Below the pieces are notes generated by a model. The model had not been told where the DNA came from and did no database searches. It saw nothing but the letters and a program-made list of their open reading frames with translations. Shown in pieces: positions 11,501-23,028 of a stretch of 64,000 bases of DNA (position 1 is its first letter; the number at the start of each line of letters is the position of its first letter). The DNA is taken from positions 14,714,001-14,778,000 of the forward strand of contig CM076140.1 in assembly GCA_038025085.1 (NCBI GenBank), in the 5' to 3' direction. Source of the DNA: Tetragonia tetragonoides. Lineage: Eukaryota > Streptophyta > Magnoliopsida > Caryophyllales > Aizoaceae. The translations under genes were made by a program, and so were the position numbers.

Positions 11501-14500
11501 TTCAACTTGTCGAATTTCACTGCTTAAAGCAGTATTATGAATTTCAGAACCACTCATATCCGTTTCTCTCTCGCAACTTGAGAAACCTCCTTGCTCAATA
11601 AAAGATGGATTTGTGCGATCTTTTGGTCCCCAATATTCATTTATAGAAAAGGATCCAAATGAAAGTTGTTCATTTGAGGCTTCCCCTATGCTTTCCGCTG
11701 CAAAAATCAAGGTAAACAGTTGAAAACAGGAGTACAGTCAGATTAGGTGTTTGGAAAGGAAAAAGGTTGGTGTTTGGAAATGAAAAAGCATCATTAGCTA
11801 CTCATCAGGAAAACAAAAGTTATCTAGAAGTCCGCTGTAGGTATATTCCACCAGCAATTTAGCAGCTCCATCGTCCAAACACAATATAGAACAACAAAAT
11901 GTCAAACTTTAAGGAAAAATTCATGCATAAAACTACGTCTACGGAACTTAAAATGTCGGACGCCGATATCTTTGTGCACATGGATCAGACAATAAACCGT
12001 GGCCTTTGTAAGGGAAAAGATCAATCAAAATGAAACTGACAGAAGAACACAGGTGTTTTCAAATGGGAATGTTCAATGGAAAATTGGGACTTTCAATGCT
12101 TGATGGAGGAGGGTTGGTTAAGCAAGTACAGAGTGCAGAATAAAGAGTTGACAAAAGTTTTGTACTAGTAAGGACTGTAAAAGACCTTCGCAGGAATGAT
12201 AGAGTTGTTGAACACAAAACAATCAAAGATATAGAAAATACACACCCTTTCTGATGGGTTAGACAAAGTTGCTTTGTCATCCAGTCATCGCATCTCTAGA
12301 AATTGCATACTTGATGGTGTCTCAAGTATTTTTACGTCATGGAAGCCAAGTCCAGTAGCCAAAATCCTTAGGAGTATTCAATTGGCATGTATCCGACCAT
12401 TCTACGTTGTAGAAATTCCTACAAAGTAGTAATTACCAGATGACTAAGGTTTACCTTGATTTAGTCCTGACTCCTGACATAATAGTTTATGAAGATCAGG
12501 ATTTGGGGGAGAGTCCTATTAATCGAGAGGATAATAACACAGCTAAGACAGATCAAGGAGCAAGGGTATGGACTCATGAAAGTTCCATGTTAAGCTAAGA
12601 CAGATCAAGGAGCAAGGTATGGACTCATGAAAGTTCCATGTTAAAACAGGCAAAAGAGAGTTTTGCTGGAAAACTCAATTCAATTACAGCTGTTGAAACT
12701 TTTTGATCCTACACGAGCATTGAGTAGGTTACTTATTTAGGAGGTTTAAGCACAGAAAGGTTTAATTATCCTAATTAAGTCACTTCAAGCTTTCGTAGCC
12801 TAAGACATCAAGTTTTCTGCGACCTTCATCACCGTCAAGAGGGGTGAGATGCTCCAAGGCATGGAGCAGAGGCATAGAGAAGCCACGTGTATCATGCAAG
12901 CGAGGCGCACTTCTTTGCCAAAGACTTAAAGAGCAGAGAGAAATTGATCTCTTCTAATTGCTTTAATGTGGACAGAGAAGCTGGCTAGAAACAAATGTTC
13001 ATTTTTTCCGTTCCTTCTTTCTTCTTTTCAGATTCAAATGGTCACAAATCGACAGAAGTGCGCGACGCTTAAACTCGTCCTAAGCAGCACACCTCCTAAA
13101 TTTCACTACGCCTGGGATGTGCAGAGGCAACAAGGCCAGGTGCCTCGAGCCTAGACACACCTCATGCGTGCTTTTTAGAACCCAGAAGCTGAAAGGCATA
13201 CTATTAACATCTTTGAGCCTAGTTGCACTACTTACCAAATCAATTTGGCATTTTTGTCTGAGGTTGTTGGGAACAGTATAAAAGAATGATGATTGTTGGA
13301 GAAGCTCAACTCACACCTATAATATTTTGTGTGAACACGAAGGAGTTTAGTTGTACTCTTTCTTATGGAGGAAACCCAAGGCTTAGTTGTGAACCGCTGT
13401 TCTCTTATTAGTTAACTTCGAGAACCTAGTACATAAAGAGCTTTTGTGCCAATGTCTTTGTTTCTTTTTCCTCTTTCTAGGCCTCTATCTGCCAGTTGTA
13501 TTCTGCTTAATTTTCTTTTTCCTACTGCCCCCCCCCCCCTACAAATTGTATCTTCTGAATGTCTACGCACCACAGACTTCAAACAAGAGAACCACGGGCT
13601 CGTTACTTGGAAGTAATGGTGAATCGGTGATTACAACGTAATGCACCATTTTATAGAGTAAAGGTGGGGTGGAAAAGGAAGGAAAGAGATGAGAATAGTG
13701 GGATAGATTACATCGTTCAATGCAATCACAATTTTTTTTCAACTAAAACCCATGTAAAGATGATTACATGGGATAGAGTAATATATTACATACACTTTTT
13801 TCACCTCTCTCCTCTCTTCCCACCTTAACCCCTACTCACTAAAATGATTGCATTCCTTTACTACGAAGTGAATGTCACCTAAGAGTAATTTGTCACTCAT
13901 TCCTCAATTTAGAAGGCATTGCATAAAATGATGTAACAACATTCAATATACCATGAATAGGTGTTGAAGGATAAGATGATGAATCTAAAAGGGGTTAGTT
14001 AATCCAGAATGTCTTGCGTGAACAGAAAGCATCATAACTTTTAGCTCCTAAGATCTCTGGCTTCTCAAAAAGCCATCATATTCACTTTCTAGGCCTTGAG
14101 TCCCAAAGTCCGTACGTGAGTGTGCACCACATACTCCTCAAAGGATCTACTTTATTCCAAAGGTTAATTAATCTGTACCAGTCTCCACTGTAGTGGGTTC
14201 CTGCCTCCTTAGGCACGTTTCTTAGCTTGTAATGGAAATGGAAATATACCAACAGAATTAAAAAAATACATGTTTAAATACTTTAGAAAACTGTGGCATA
14301 GACACCTGACATTTCCAATTTTATAGCATAACATGGTGCATAGCCCTTAATCGTTCCTACGTGTGGGGAAGAAGATTCCATGTGAAGTCTGGGCTCAAAA
14401 CTTGGAAGTTGCTAATATGCTCATAGAGACTAGCACCAACAGGTTCTTGACGATGGTTCTTGCAGAAATCCCTGTTGTCCCTAACAATTCTAGCTCAAAG

Positions 14501-17500
14501 GAAAACTAACTCTAGTTTCCGATTTATAGGTGCTTGCTAGATCTACACAAAAGGGCCCCTTGATAGATTGACGAACAGAGTTCTGATCAGGAGAAATGAG
14601 ACAAGTGCGTGCTGTGAGATGATTGAGGTACCTTAGCAGTGTCAATGTTTGAGCATTTATATCATCTGCGAGGTTTGATGGTCATGAAAGAGTTACTTTA
14701 CTATCAGGATTTAAAGATAACACCAAATCTTCTATCATGACAATAAGCTTATGTTACTCGAACTTTTCATTTCAACAGAAGTATCTGTGTTGGATCTTTA
14801 GACACTAGGATAAGGTGACACTTGGGCACTTTAAATTAGACCACAAACAAGAATTAAAATAATTCTTAATTAAATGAGTTTGATCATCAGATCCAATCCC
14901 GAACCTGAACCTCGACTCCTTGGATCCCGAAGTCTAAGACATATAGCAAAGAAATGATAAAGATGTTTAACTTAGTTTGTTTATCCAACACATATAATTA
15001 TGGGAAAGACTTTATCAGGAATGAGATTACAAGTCATTATGTAAAAGGCTGAAACAAGAGAAAAATGAACATTATAGTTAGGTTGTTTCAAAGGATGCAT
15101 TCAAGGGGGAACATGAGGAGTTGTCAAAATAAGGTAGCTGAAGAGTATTAGGAACTACAGTAACCATTTCCAGGATATAAAAATTTATACTGTATAGTTG
15201 CTATAAAAATCATCAACACAAGAGGAACTTTAACATGATGTGAACTGCACAATGTAAAGTTTAAACTGAAATCTTACATGTAATAGCAGTCCTTATATGA
15301 CAAGTGTGGCGTCCCCTGTAGGTTACTTCGTAACCATTGGCTTCATTAACTCTTTGCACCAACTTAGTAGCAAAACATCCTTGCTCATCGCGATATGTAC
15401 ACCTATAATATTCCCTGTTTAAGGAAATAAAATTTTGGATTTAATACCTATGTTGGAACTTGAAGGAGACATGAAAAGGGAAAAGATATGTCACTCATTC
15501 TCAAACCATCACTTTGACTCTTTGCACAATCTTAGTAGCACACCCTACTCAGTCCGCATTAATAATATATGAACCTATAATATTCCCTGTGAAAAAAAAT
15601 CTAGAATAGAGGCAATGAAGATGTTTAAGCACCATCCCTATATATCATAGAATTCATTGAGCAGTAGTGTATGCACGAGCTTGCAAGCTAGTACTATAAC
15701 ACGATTAAGAAGATCAAAGAATATGACATTCAACCCAAGGTCAGTTATACTTAAATGCAATTGGTTGTAGGTCAACATATGCAAGTATGATATACTCTAT
15801 TGCGGAATGCTTTTAAGCACATATATAACGTGACAAAATTAGAAAAAGATTATTGCTGATGTAGCTTACTGCAATTAGAATAGTAGACAGCAAATAATGA
15901 TGTCTAGTGTAAGCAGAGTGACAATTTGCCAAGAATTTAATCATGACGTAAGATTTGCTTCACGCATAACGCTTAGGAATGTGTTTGTTAGTGATATGAA
16001 TTGTTTTATCATCCACGTGTACTTTGAGGTGTGATGATATAGTTAGTTTACGTTGTTAGTTTCACAATGCACCTCCTTATTTGACGTTTCAAAAATTAAT
16101 AGAACAAATCCAAACAACCATATAACAATAATGATACCAACAGGAGAAATTAAAGCTATAAAATCAAGACTTTTGGCATATGCTGTATGCAACATCTGGG
16201 GGGTACAGATCGAGGTACGGGTTAATGCTTTTTCATTATACATTATAATATTCTTCGGTAAGATCGCATCCACATAACACAATGAATGTGCCACCTCACT
16301 AAACAGCAGACAAAATATTAGAAATATATAACAAAAAAAATCAGATATGAAAAGTTAGTATTATTATCGTTGGTTATGTCAAATCAGGATTATTAGATTG
16401 ATCTACATGCGCAACTGTTATCTTAAATGATGAAAAAACTAAATTATTTGCAGCAATTTCCTAATTAATTTGATTCTTCAATGCATTCATGCTCACCGAA
16501 GGGGGGGGGGGGAATAAACAAAGACTGTCAAATTTGTTTAGTTAATGCGATGCAACAAATAGGCCTTTAACTAGGAAGCTTACCGTGGAAATCTTGCCCC
16601 GAGTATATCTTTCTGTCCGTATTTCCTCCAACCATATCCATCATCAACAAGGTCCTTAAGTTTAACAACACTGAAAGGATCATATATGTCCGTGTCAAAA
16701 TGTCATGTCGTTCAAGAAGATATGGCATAGTTATTACATTATTTTTCTTTTTGAGTTTCCAATTTGAGAAGTTTTTGCCGACAGACATGAAAGACGAAAT
16801 ACAAGTAGCAGAAAAAAGAAGACTTTTATACTCAAGCTCGTATGTACTTATTACTTAAGCACTATAACGCTATATTCTAAATTTGCTCCATATAAACTGA
16901 AAGATACTTGAGGGTAATTTGAGTGGATTATGACCACTTCTAGTATCTGATGTTTTCTGTCAATTAACTCATCCTGTTATAAGAAAGAAGGTACGTGTGT
17001 GACCATGCTCGAATTATAAGCACACTAGCAAGAACCTGAGTAACAAAAGGCAACCTAGCAAGCCGCTGCATCAGCTATTGACACTAGCTTCCTTTCTGCA
17101 GATCTTCAGCACTCAGAAAAGGAACAAAAATGAATGGAGGAAGGCCCTTCCATCCTCTTCAGCTCTTGAATCCTAATGGTTTAGATTACAGCAGGGGGGG
17201 CGGGGGCAGGGCAACAAGTTCTAACAAATTAGTGCAGCTAATAGTTATTTCTGTTTTTTCTGTTATTCTTTAAGAAGCCACTAGCTGTTTATTGCTTCAA
17301 GACGCTCTCTTATCAGCAGGAGAGGCTTATTCCATGTATTATGAATGTCCTAGCCTGACAAGGAGAATATCAAGCTGGTAAATGAATATAACTCGAGACT
17401 TTTCTGGTTCTTGGTTCCTATATCAGTGGTTCTAGGTCCCTACGGCGGTGGCCAGCCTAAATTCTTGTCTTGGTATTGTAACTGTATCTAAGAGTGGGAT

Positions 17501-18475
17501 TTAGATAACCTATAGTCATTTGTCTTATAGTTTTGGCAGTGCTTCGGTAGCCTTGTTCATAACCATAAGTCAGATCACTTCTTAAGGAAATTGAAGTTTT
17601 CTGTAATCTGTATCAATTCCTTCTGAGTCCATATCTGTGTCTTCTGTTGGTATATAAAGTTTGATTAGCCCTTCGAATTTTAGATGAAATATCCAAAAGT
17701 AATTTCACTGGCCTTTTTCAAGCTCTTAACTCTAAAAATGTCTGTTGGAAATTAAATGAACATTAAATCAGAATTAATTCTAGGAAATTGAATGCCTTGG
17801 TTCATATTTTCTGCGATGTGCTGATGCTTTTTAATTTCAGGGAAGCACTTTGAGTGAGTGAGTGCCACAAAAGAGGAAAATGAGTCTTAGTGTCCTAGGG
17901 TGCATCATTTATAAGGTTTTCATGCTTTGAACCAATCAAAACTAAATTCATGACTTGATTTAGAAACTTGACAATGTTTTTTGGGACATCGGGAGATGGC
18001 AATACTTAACAGCCCAAGTTATTGAGAGAAAACCCAAACAAGAGCTGAATTTGACCCGAATTCGAACCCTTTTATGAAATTTGCAACAAAAGTTATTTCC
18101 TATCCATTCACATCACTTTTGATGTGTTTTAACACTTAGTTGAATTTGACCCAAATCCAACCATTTCAACCCGAACTTTCAGCTCTAAGTAAAAAATGCC
18201 ACTTTAATTATGTACTGAAATAAAATGCATACAACAGTATAGTGTACTGACCTAGTTTGAGTTCCACGAAGCTTTCTAGTTTTGTGTGGGAAACCATGGG
18301 TTTGTTGGGGCGATACTCTAATCATTTTTCTGCAACCAAAAACAAAACAAACAAATATCAAAATTCAAAACAGAACTCAACTAAAGAAATGAATAAAAAA
18401 TATGAAACAAAACACATTATTATTGTACCTTTTGCCATGTTCATCACTGAGATTTTCAGCTGAGAAGCTCATCAT
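8588..18475 (-). CDS. WRKY-NB-ARC-LRR fusion immune receptor
   Basis: I reconstruct five exons: 18475-18429, 18329-18252, 16670-16584, 15414-15278 and 11697-8588. Each junction has GT-AG signals and compatible phase, and the total is 3,459 bases (1,152 residues plus stop). Residues about 16-41 are basic. Residues 51-109 form a group III WRKY domain: WRKYGQK at 56-62, zinc ligands C76, C84 (CX7C) and H107, C109 (HXC). A Ser-rich linker follows, then NB-ARC with P-loop GTGGIGKTT (272-280), kinase-2 LFLDDVW (348-354), RNBS-B ILTTRS, a GLPL variant (FGFPLTI) and MHD (549-551), then leucine-rich repeats to the end. No coiled coil or TIR precedes the NB domain; the WRKY takes that place. NLRs of this kind detect pathogen effectors, and an integrated WRKY is usually an effector bait. 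A longer Glu/Arg start at about 18589 is possible but reads through a GA repeat. The last exon is certain; the fusion rests on splice prediction. Confidence 0.85.
12541..12643. repeat. 52-bp tandem duplication in WRKY-NLR intron 4
   Basis: Two adjacent copies (12541-12592 and 12593-12643) beginning agctaagacagatcaaggag and ending agttccatgtta differ by a single base deletion. They lie in the large intron between the WRKY exon 4 and the NB-LRR exon. Confidence 0.95.
13636..13875. mobile_element. Imperfect foldback MITE-like repeat in intron 4
   Basis: The left arm (aatgcaccattttatagagt, then aaggtggg) and the right arm read on the other strand (aatgcaatcattttagtgag, then aaggtggg) form an imperfect inverted repeat of about 70 bases per arm, with a second short inverted segment (catgtaa...ttacatg) inside. 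No coding capacity. I could not define a target duplication. The rest of intron 4 (11698-15277) shows nothing else recognisable. Confidence 0.4.
15278..16670 (-). other. WRKY-domain exons 3 and 4 of the WRKY-NLR gene
   Basis: Exon 3 (16670-16584) encodes VVKLKDLVDDGYGWRKYGQK and then DILGARFPR, ending at the donor CG|gtaagc. Exon 4 (15414-15278) continues with EYYRCTYRDEQGCFATKLVQ up to GRHTCHI and ends at ACAT|gtaaga. The intron interrupts the WRKY domain just after PR, the conserved intron position of most plant WRKY genes, which supports a true WRKY origin. The spacing between the second cysteine and the zinc histidine is 22 residues, one shorter than is usual in group III. Confidence 0.88.
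15500..15586 (-). pseudogene. Relic duplicate of the WRKY zinc-finger exon
   Basis: An acceptor-like ttcacag is followed by gaatattataggttcatat and then tgctactaagattgtgcaaa. This matches the start of exon 4 at 15414 over about 85 bases, but the first zinc cysteine codon is now TTC (Phe), an in-frame TAA follows within ten codons, and small indels are present. It lies 90 bases upstream of the working exon on the gene strand, so it is a decayed tandem exon copy. Confidence 0.75.
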
Positions 18476-18930
18476 CAATGGCTTTGCCACTACTATTTGC
18501 CTCACATTAGTTACCCCTTCGTTTTCTGTACTTTTCTCTCTTTCTCTCTCTCTTTCTCTTTCTCTCTCTTCCCCACCTTGTTTCTCCATTTCTCCCAAAT
18601 CACACACACCCACTTGACAAACTCACCAAATCTCACAATAAATCAAACACCAGCCCAAAAGGGATCTCATATCATTTAATCAATCAAAAGGTGAGATCTT
18701 GCATTTTATTTTTTGTCTAATTAGTCAACTCCAATTTGTTTAAGGCATCCAGTATATTCACAAACCCAGCACACAGGGTTTTTTTTATGTTTTTAAAATC
18801 CTTTTTTTATATTTTTTTAATTTTTGAAAATGGGGTGTGTGGCAAAGTTCCTCGAAACTCGAAAGCGACAGCTTGGTCAGAGAGTCACGTGGTTTTTCTT
18901 ATGACCGTTTTTTATTAGTCAAAGAGATCA
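18476..18930. promoter_or_regulatory. Divergent promoter region of the NLR pair
   Basis: Between the first coding exon of the minus-strand WRKY-NLR and a probable plus-strand 5'UTR exon (about 18930-19017, donor CCAG|gtaccc) lie only about 450 bases, including a CT-rich leader at 18533-18570. Two W-box cores (TTGACT on the minus strand) are at 18723-18728 and 18917-18922, sites that WRKY proteins can bind. No clear TATA box. Promoter sharing is inferred from geometry. Confidence 0.5.
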
Positions 18931-20802
18931 AAAATTTTGGACTTTTTTGGGCTTCTGTGACTTTCTTTCATCTTCTCTGTTTTTGCATTCTTCCACAGTT
19001 CCACTACCAGGTTCCAGGTACCCTCTTTCTCTCTCTCTCTCTTGATCTCATTTGGTGCATTTCATGGCAAATTTTATAGTTTTAACTTCTAACTTTGGAT
19101 ATTATTTTGAAATGGGTTTTGGGTTTTTGTTATTACTAGCCTGTTTAATAAGGAAACAGAAATTGTTTGGTGTTTGATATTGAATCTAAATCCAGAAATT
19201 TGTATTCAACGAAAATGATAGAGACTGTTAGGTCCCAAATTCACAGTATCTGGTTATTATAAAATATAGATCAATGGCTTCATTTAGGTGGTGAATGATA
19301 GAGACTTTTAGGTCTCAAAGGCAATAGATTTCTGTAGAGAGGGTGTGTGAATTAGGTATATAATTATGCAATATTGCAATTGCTTGATGCAGTTTTTTGT
19401 GATTTTAGTTAATCTTTAGTATGAAATGTAGAGATAACTTGAGGGGACGAAGCGCAGTAATGATTTTACAAAGGACCCATTTTGAGGATTTTAATACTCT
19501 TATTAAGGTAGGTCACTAACTAGAGTGGACAAATTAGCTTGGCAATGTCGTAATCAAATACGAAACTTCATACGCCTTGAAGGTTTGTTGAACAAAAAGA
19601 CCTTTGTTAGACGCCATTATACTCATTATGATTATGATTGAGTAGGTTTAGGAGGTCTTGATGTCTACAGTCTGCCTACTCCTATGCTTAGGATAGGGTG
19701 GGGTGGGGGTCATTTTTCGCCAAACAAAATGTGGAGTGGATGTAGTAACTACGAGAACATTTAATATGGTTTGATCGTTTGGTTGTTTGAGGTCCGACAT
19801 GTATGAACTAGTCCCCCTTAGGCCCTTACCCTTGACAAGCAAAGGGGAAGATTTTAAAGGACCCCGGTAAAACACTTTCTTTAGGAGTCAAAAAGAGGAA
19901 GATAATGGTTAGTAAGATCAGCAACAACAAAACCAAATGATGATCTTGCTGTGTGGACTGTGGGTGAAACATTTGGACTGACGTAACTCTTTTTGGGTCT
20001 ACGATCTATATGTGGCAGTGAAGTCGGTAGTCAATAGCATTAATGGTATTTAAGGGATTGGTGTGACTTGTGAGGAGACTCCATGGTGAATGTTGTAGAT
20101 AGCATGGACAAGCAATAGTTAAGACTTGAATGGAAGATTATGTGATGGTGTGAGCAATAGAGTTTGGTGAGGTATGAAATCTGTTGGAAAATATTAGGAA
20201 ATAAGGTAAGGGAGAGGGTAAACTGGACTTCTAAGGGAAGAAAACAACGGTTAATTTAGAGTGCTCCAATATAGATCTCTATCAGCACTCGTTGAATGTG
20301 ATATTAGTTCTGCAGAAGTACATCTTATAGAAGAGATATATCTCCTTAGAGATAAACGAAGCTTATATACATGGATAGCAGAATAAAACGTAAAGTAAAC
20401 GAAAAGTCTGAATTTCGTATTCTTCCTGAGGTAAGTGTTGCCAAAATTTGCTTTAGGGTATTGCATCAGGGGGGAGAGGTCGATGTTCATGTCATCTTCC
20501 TTCTTAGATTGAGACAAATGATCACCTTATCACTTGACCGGCCTTTCTCAAGGAATAACTGGATTAATTTACTTAGGTATCTCGCGATTTGTCAGTTAGT
20601 CCTGTAATTTGTTGACCACCTTTTGATGACCAAGGGTTTGTGGAATTTGGTCAGAATTAGGGGACACAAAGGTACGTCGGAATGTGGTGTTTCCCATCAT
20701 GTGGTATACCTCGTTAGATCAAACTTATAGAAAAATTATGCTCTTTCTTCTGAGTCGGTGTCAAATAAAGTGATGTAAGAGGCTTCTCTTTGGATTTTTG
20801 TG

Positions 20803-21945
20803 TATGATGCTCGGACTCGGCAATTACTTCCACCAAACCCGTGTCAACACGACACGACACGGGTGCGGACACGGGATATGAGTCCGACACGTCTAAAAAC
20901 AGACGGACACGGCTGTTTTTGTTACAGATCTCAGAGTGGGAAGAAAAGAAAAAAGAGAAGGGAATGAGAGAGAAGAATGAAGATGACCCAGTGTCGATTT
21001 AGGCCCTGTTTGGCAATTGGCTGGTGACATTAGCTGTTGGCTTATGGCTGGTGGCTGGTGGTCGATGGTTGATATTGTTAGCTGATTTGACCGGCTGGTA
21101 ATATTGGATGTCTAAAAAGAGATGTTTGGTAACATTGGCTGGTAATATTAGCTGGTTATGTGTAAAATGACGTATAAAGACATTCAAATGATAGAGGAAA
21201 TTGATGGTATAGAAGTAAATAATTGCAAGTCTTGGACTATCTTGTCATTGGACTACATAAATGACACCAGCCAATACCCAAAAGCTACACTCATTGGCTT
21301 TTCAAAAGTTGGCTTGTGGGAACCCAAAAACCAATCTCACAAGCTAACATCCAAACACTAATATTGGATGGTGGACTGGTCAAAGATACAATTTTGCCAA
21401 AAAGCCACCCCACAAGCCAATATCCAAACACCCCCTTAACCTCCAGTAATCGCCGGCCAGATCTCTAGCCTTCTTCAACATCCAACCAGAGAGAAAAAGA
21501 AAGAGAGTGAGAAAGAAAGAGAGAGAGGGGAAGGAGATGGAAAATGAATCGAATAATGAATACTGGGGAGGAGAGAAAGTAACTTCATAATAGAGACAAC
21601 TCATTTACTGGGAAAGAGAGAAAAGTAGCTTTATCATATACTGGGAAAGAGAGAAAAGTAGCTTTATCATTTACTGGTAGTACTAGTTACTAGACACTAG
21701 TACATTTAATAACGTATGACTTTCACCTTGTAAATATGAACCTTCTTTTCTCTCTTTCCTTTTTTTCATCTTTATTTTCAAATGTGACTGTTAAGTATTG
21801 GAGTATTTTTTTCTTCTCCTTTTCTTTGGCGTGTCCCAGTGTCTATATTTTTCATTTGGGCACTTATGAACCTTGTTCCCGTATCTTGAAATTATGATTT
21901 TTGCATGTCCGACTCTTGGACCCATACCCGAGTCCGAGCATCATA
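20803..21945. mobile_element. TIR element (18-bp perfect termini) with nested Tourist MITE
   Basis: A perfect 18-base inverted repeat, tatgatgctcggactcgg at 20803-20820 and its complement at 21928-21945, bounds 1.14 kb. Internally there are GC-rich repeats of 'gacacg' type. The flanks look like a worn duplication (ggatttttgtg and ggtttttgtaa) but are not clean. No transposase. It carries the younger Tourist insertion at 21002-21435. Class uncertain, perhaps Mutator-like. Confidence 0.6.
21002..21435. mobile_element. Tourist-like (PIF/Harbinger) MITE
   Basis: Ends ggccctgtttgg and ccaaacacccc form terminal inverted repeats, and a 3-bp TTA duplication flanks the element (20999-21001 and 21436-21438), as expected for PIF/Harbinger. 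The interior has repeated ggctggt and related motifs and no real gene. It is inserted in the larger element at 20803-21945. Confidence 0.8.
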
Positions 21946-23028
21946 GGTTTTTGTAAACATTATGGGATATTGTTGTTCAACAGGGGTTGGGAGCCATTAT
22001 TGCATTGACCTTTTGTGGTATGGAATGCCTTGTCCTTCTTGTTAACACTTCCATTATTCTTATAAAAACACTTCTCGTATTTAACCAAAAATATTAATAT
22101 TATTTGCTTTTTGAGGATTAGTATGTTGAAAGAGATTAGTCAATATTGGTCTTTATGACTTCATTGTAGGGAAAGGATATGGATTATTTCAATATAAAAG
22201 TCTATGGAACATAGTATATGATTGTAAAGTGTCTCTACCTTGATCTCTTTTGTGTAAGAGATTAGTTATATTCTACCCGTCAATGCCGTATGGTCAGACT
22301 AATAACAAAGGAAGAACTTCCAAATATATATACAGGGAGACTAGTTTTACATTGGAAAGTTCTTTGACTTTATATATTCCAGCTACTTTTAAGGATATAC
22401 TATAAGGGATATATAGGAAGGATATAGAATAGAATTTCCTGCTGTATTATGAATTTCTTCGAGGTTTTTATTTGTGGTTTCTTTCATTGTTTATCTAAAA
22501 AACCACTGAATAGATTAGGTAGGTAGCATTGTATAATCCCTCAAAAAAAAAGAAAAAGTTAGCAATATTGTTATTACTTTGTTTTATAATCGATATATTT
22601 GTCTTCTTATCTGAAATGAAAACGTGTAGGAGAGAAGTCTTCATAAATGGCTGCATGATGTGTGAACTAAGATATTAGGTTCTGTCTCTCTTCATCTATA
22701 TCGACAAGTTCTTGAGGGAACTATTCTCAGGTACAGTCATATAGATAAGCATGCAAATGTAATGCTGTGTAGAGGACATTTTTAGCATCTTCTTTAGGAC
22801 ATAACTTTGGCAGTAAAAAAAGATGATGATGCCTGATAAATCCTTGTGTGATGTAATAAAAGAATTAAACAATGCGTGCTCTTACTCAAAGCTGATTGTC
22901 GGCATTTATTTATACATTTTTATGATATTTGTGCGTGTACTGTTACGAAGTTCAGTATACAGGATTGAGTGGTTGTTATAACTTCCCATACATTTACCTT
23001 CTAATATTTGCAGTGACACTAGCATATA

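Larger units (their letters stand above)
19018..23013 (+). other. Probable 5'UTR intron of the plus-strand NLR, filled with transposons
   Basis: A donor-like gttccag|gtaccc at 19011-19023 and an acceptor-like atatttgcag|tgac ending at 23013, 15 bases before the NLR start codon, suggest one roughly 4 kb intron in the leader. Inside are the nested TIR elements at 20803-21945. No coding exon was recognised elsewhere. The intron is inferred; transcript data would decide it. Confidence 0.35.

Noticed and set aside
11698..11710. NB-LRR exon starting at 11710
   Set aside because: The first codon is TTG and lies in an intron; tttttgcag is an acceptor, and the exon begins at 11697.
13520..13540. Poly-C and poly-G runs (also near 16501) as regulatory G-quadruplexes
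   Set aside because: Single short homopolymers only, with no four-run G-quadruplex pattern.
18377..18613. Glu/Arg-repeat N-terminus of the WRKY-NLR
   Set aside because: The repeat is a CT-rich leader read as protein. An in-frame ATG at 18475 after it is a more likely start, although the longer form is not excluded.
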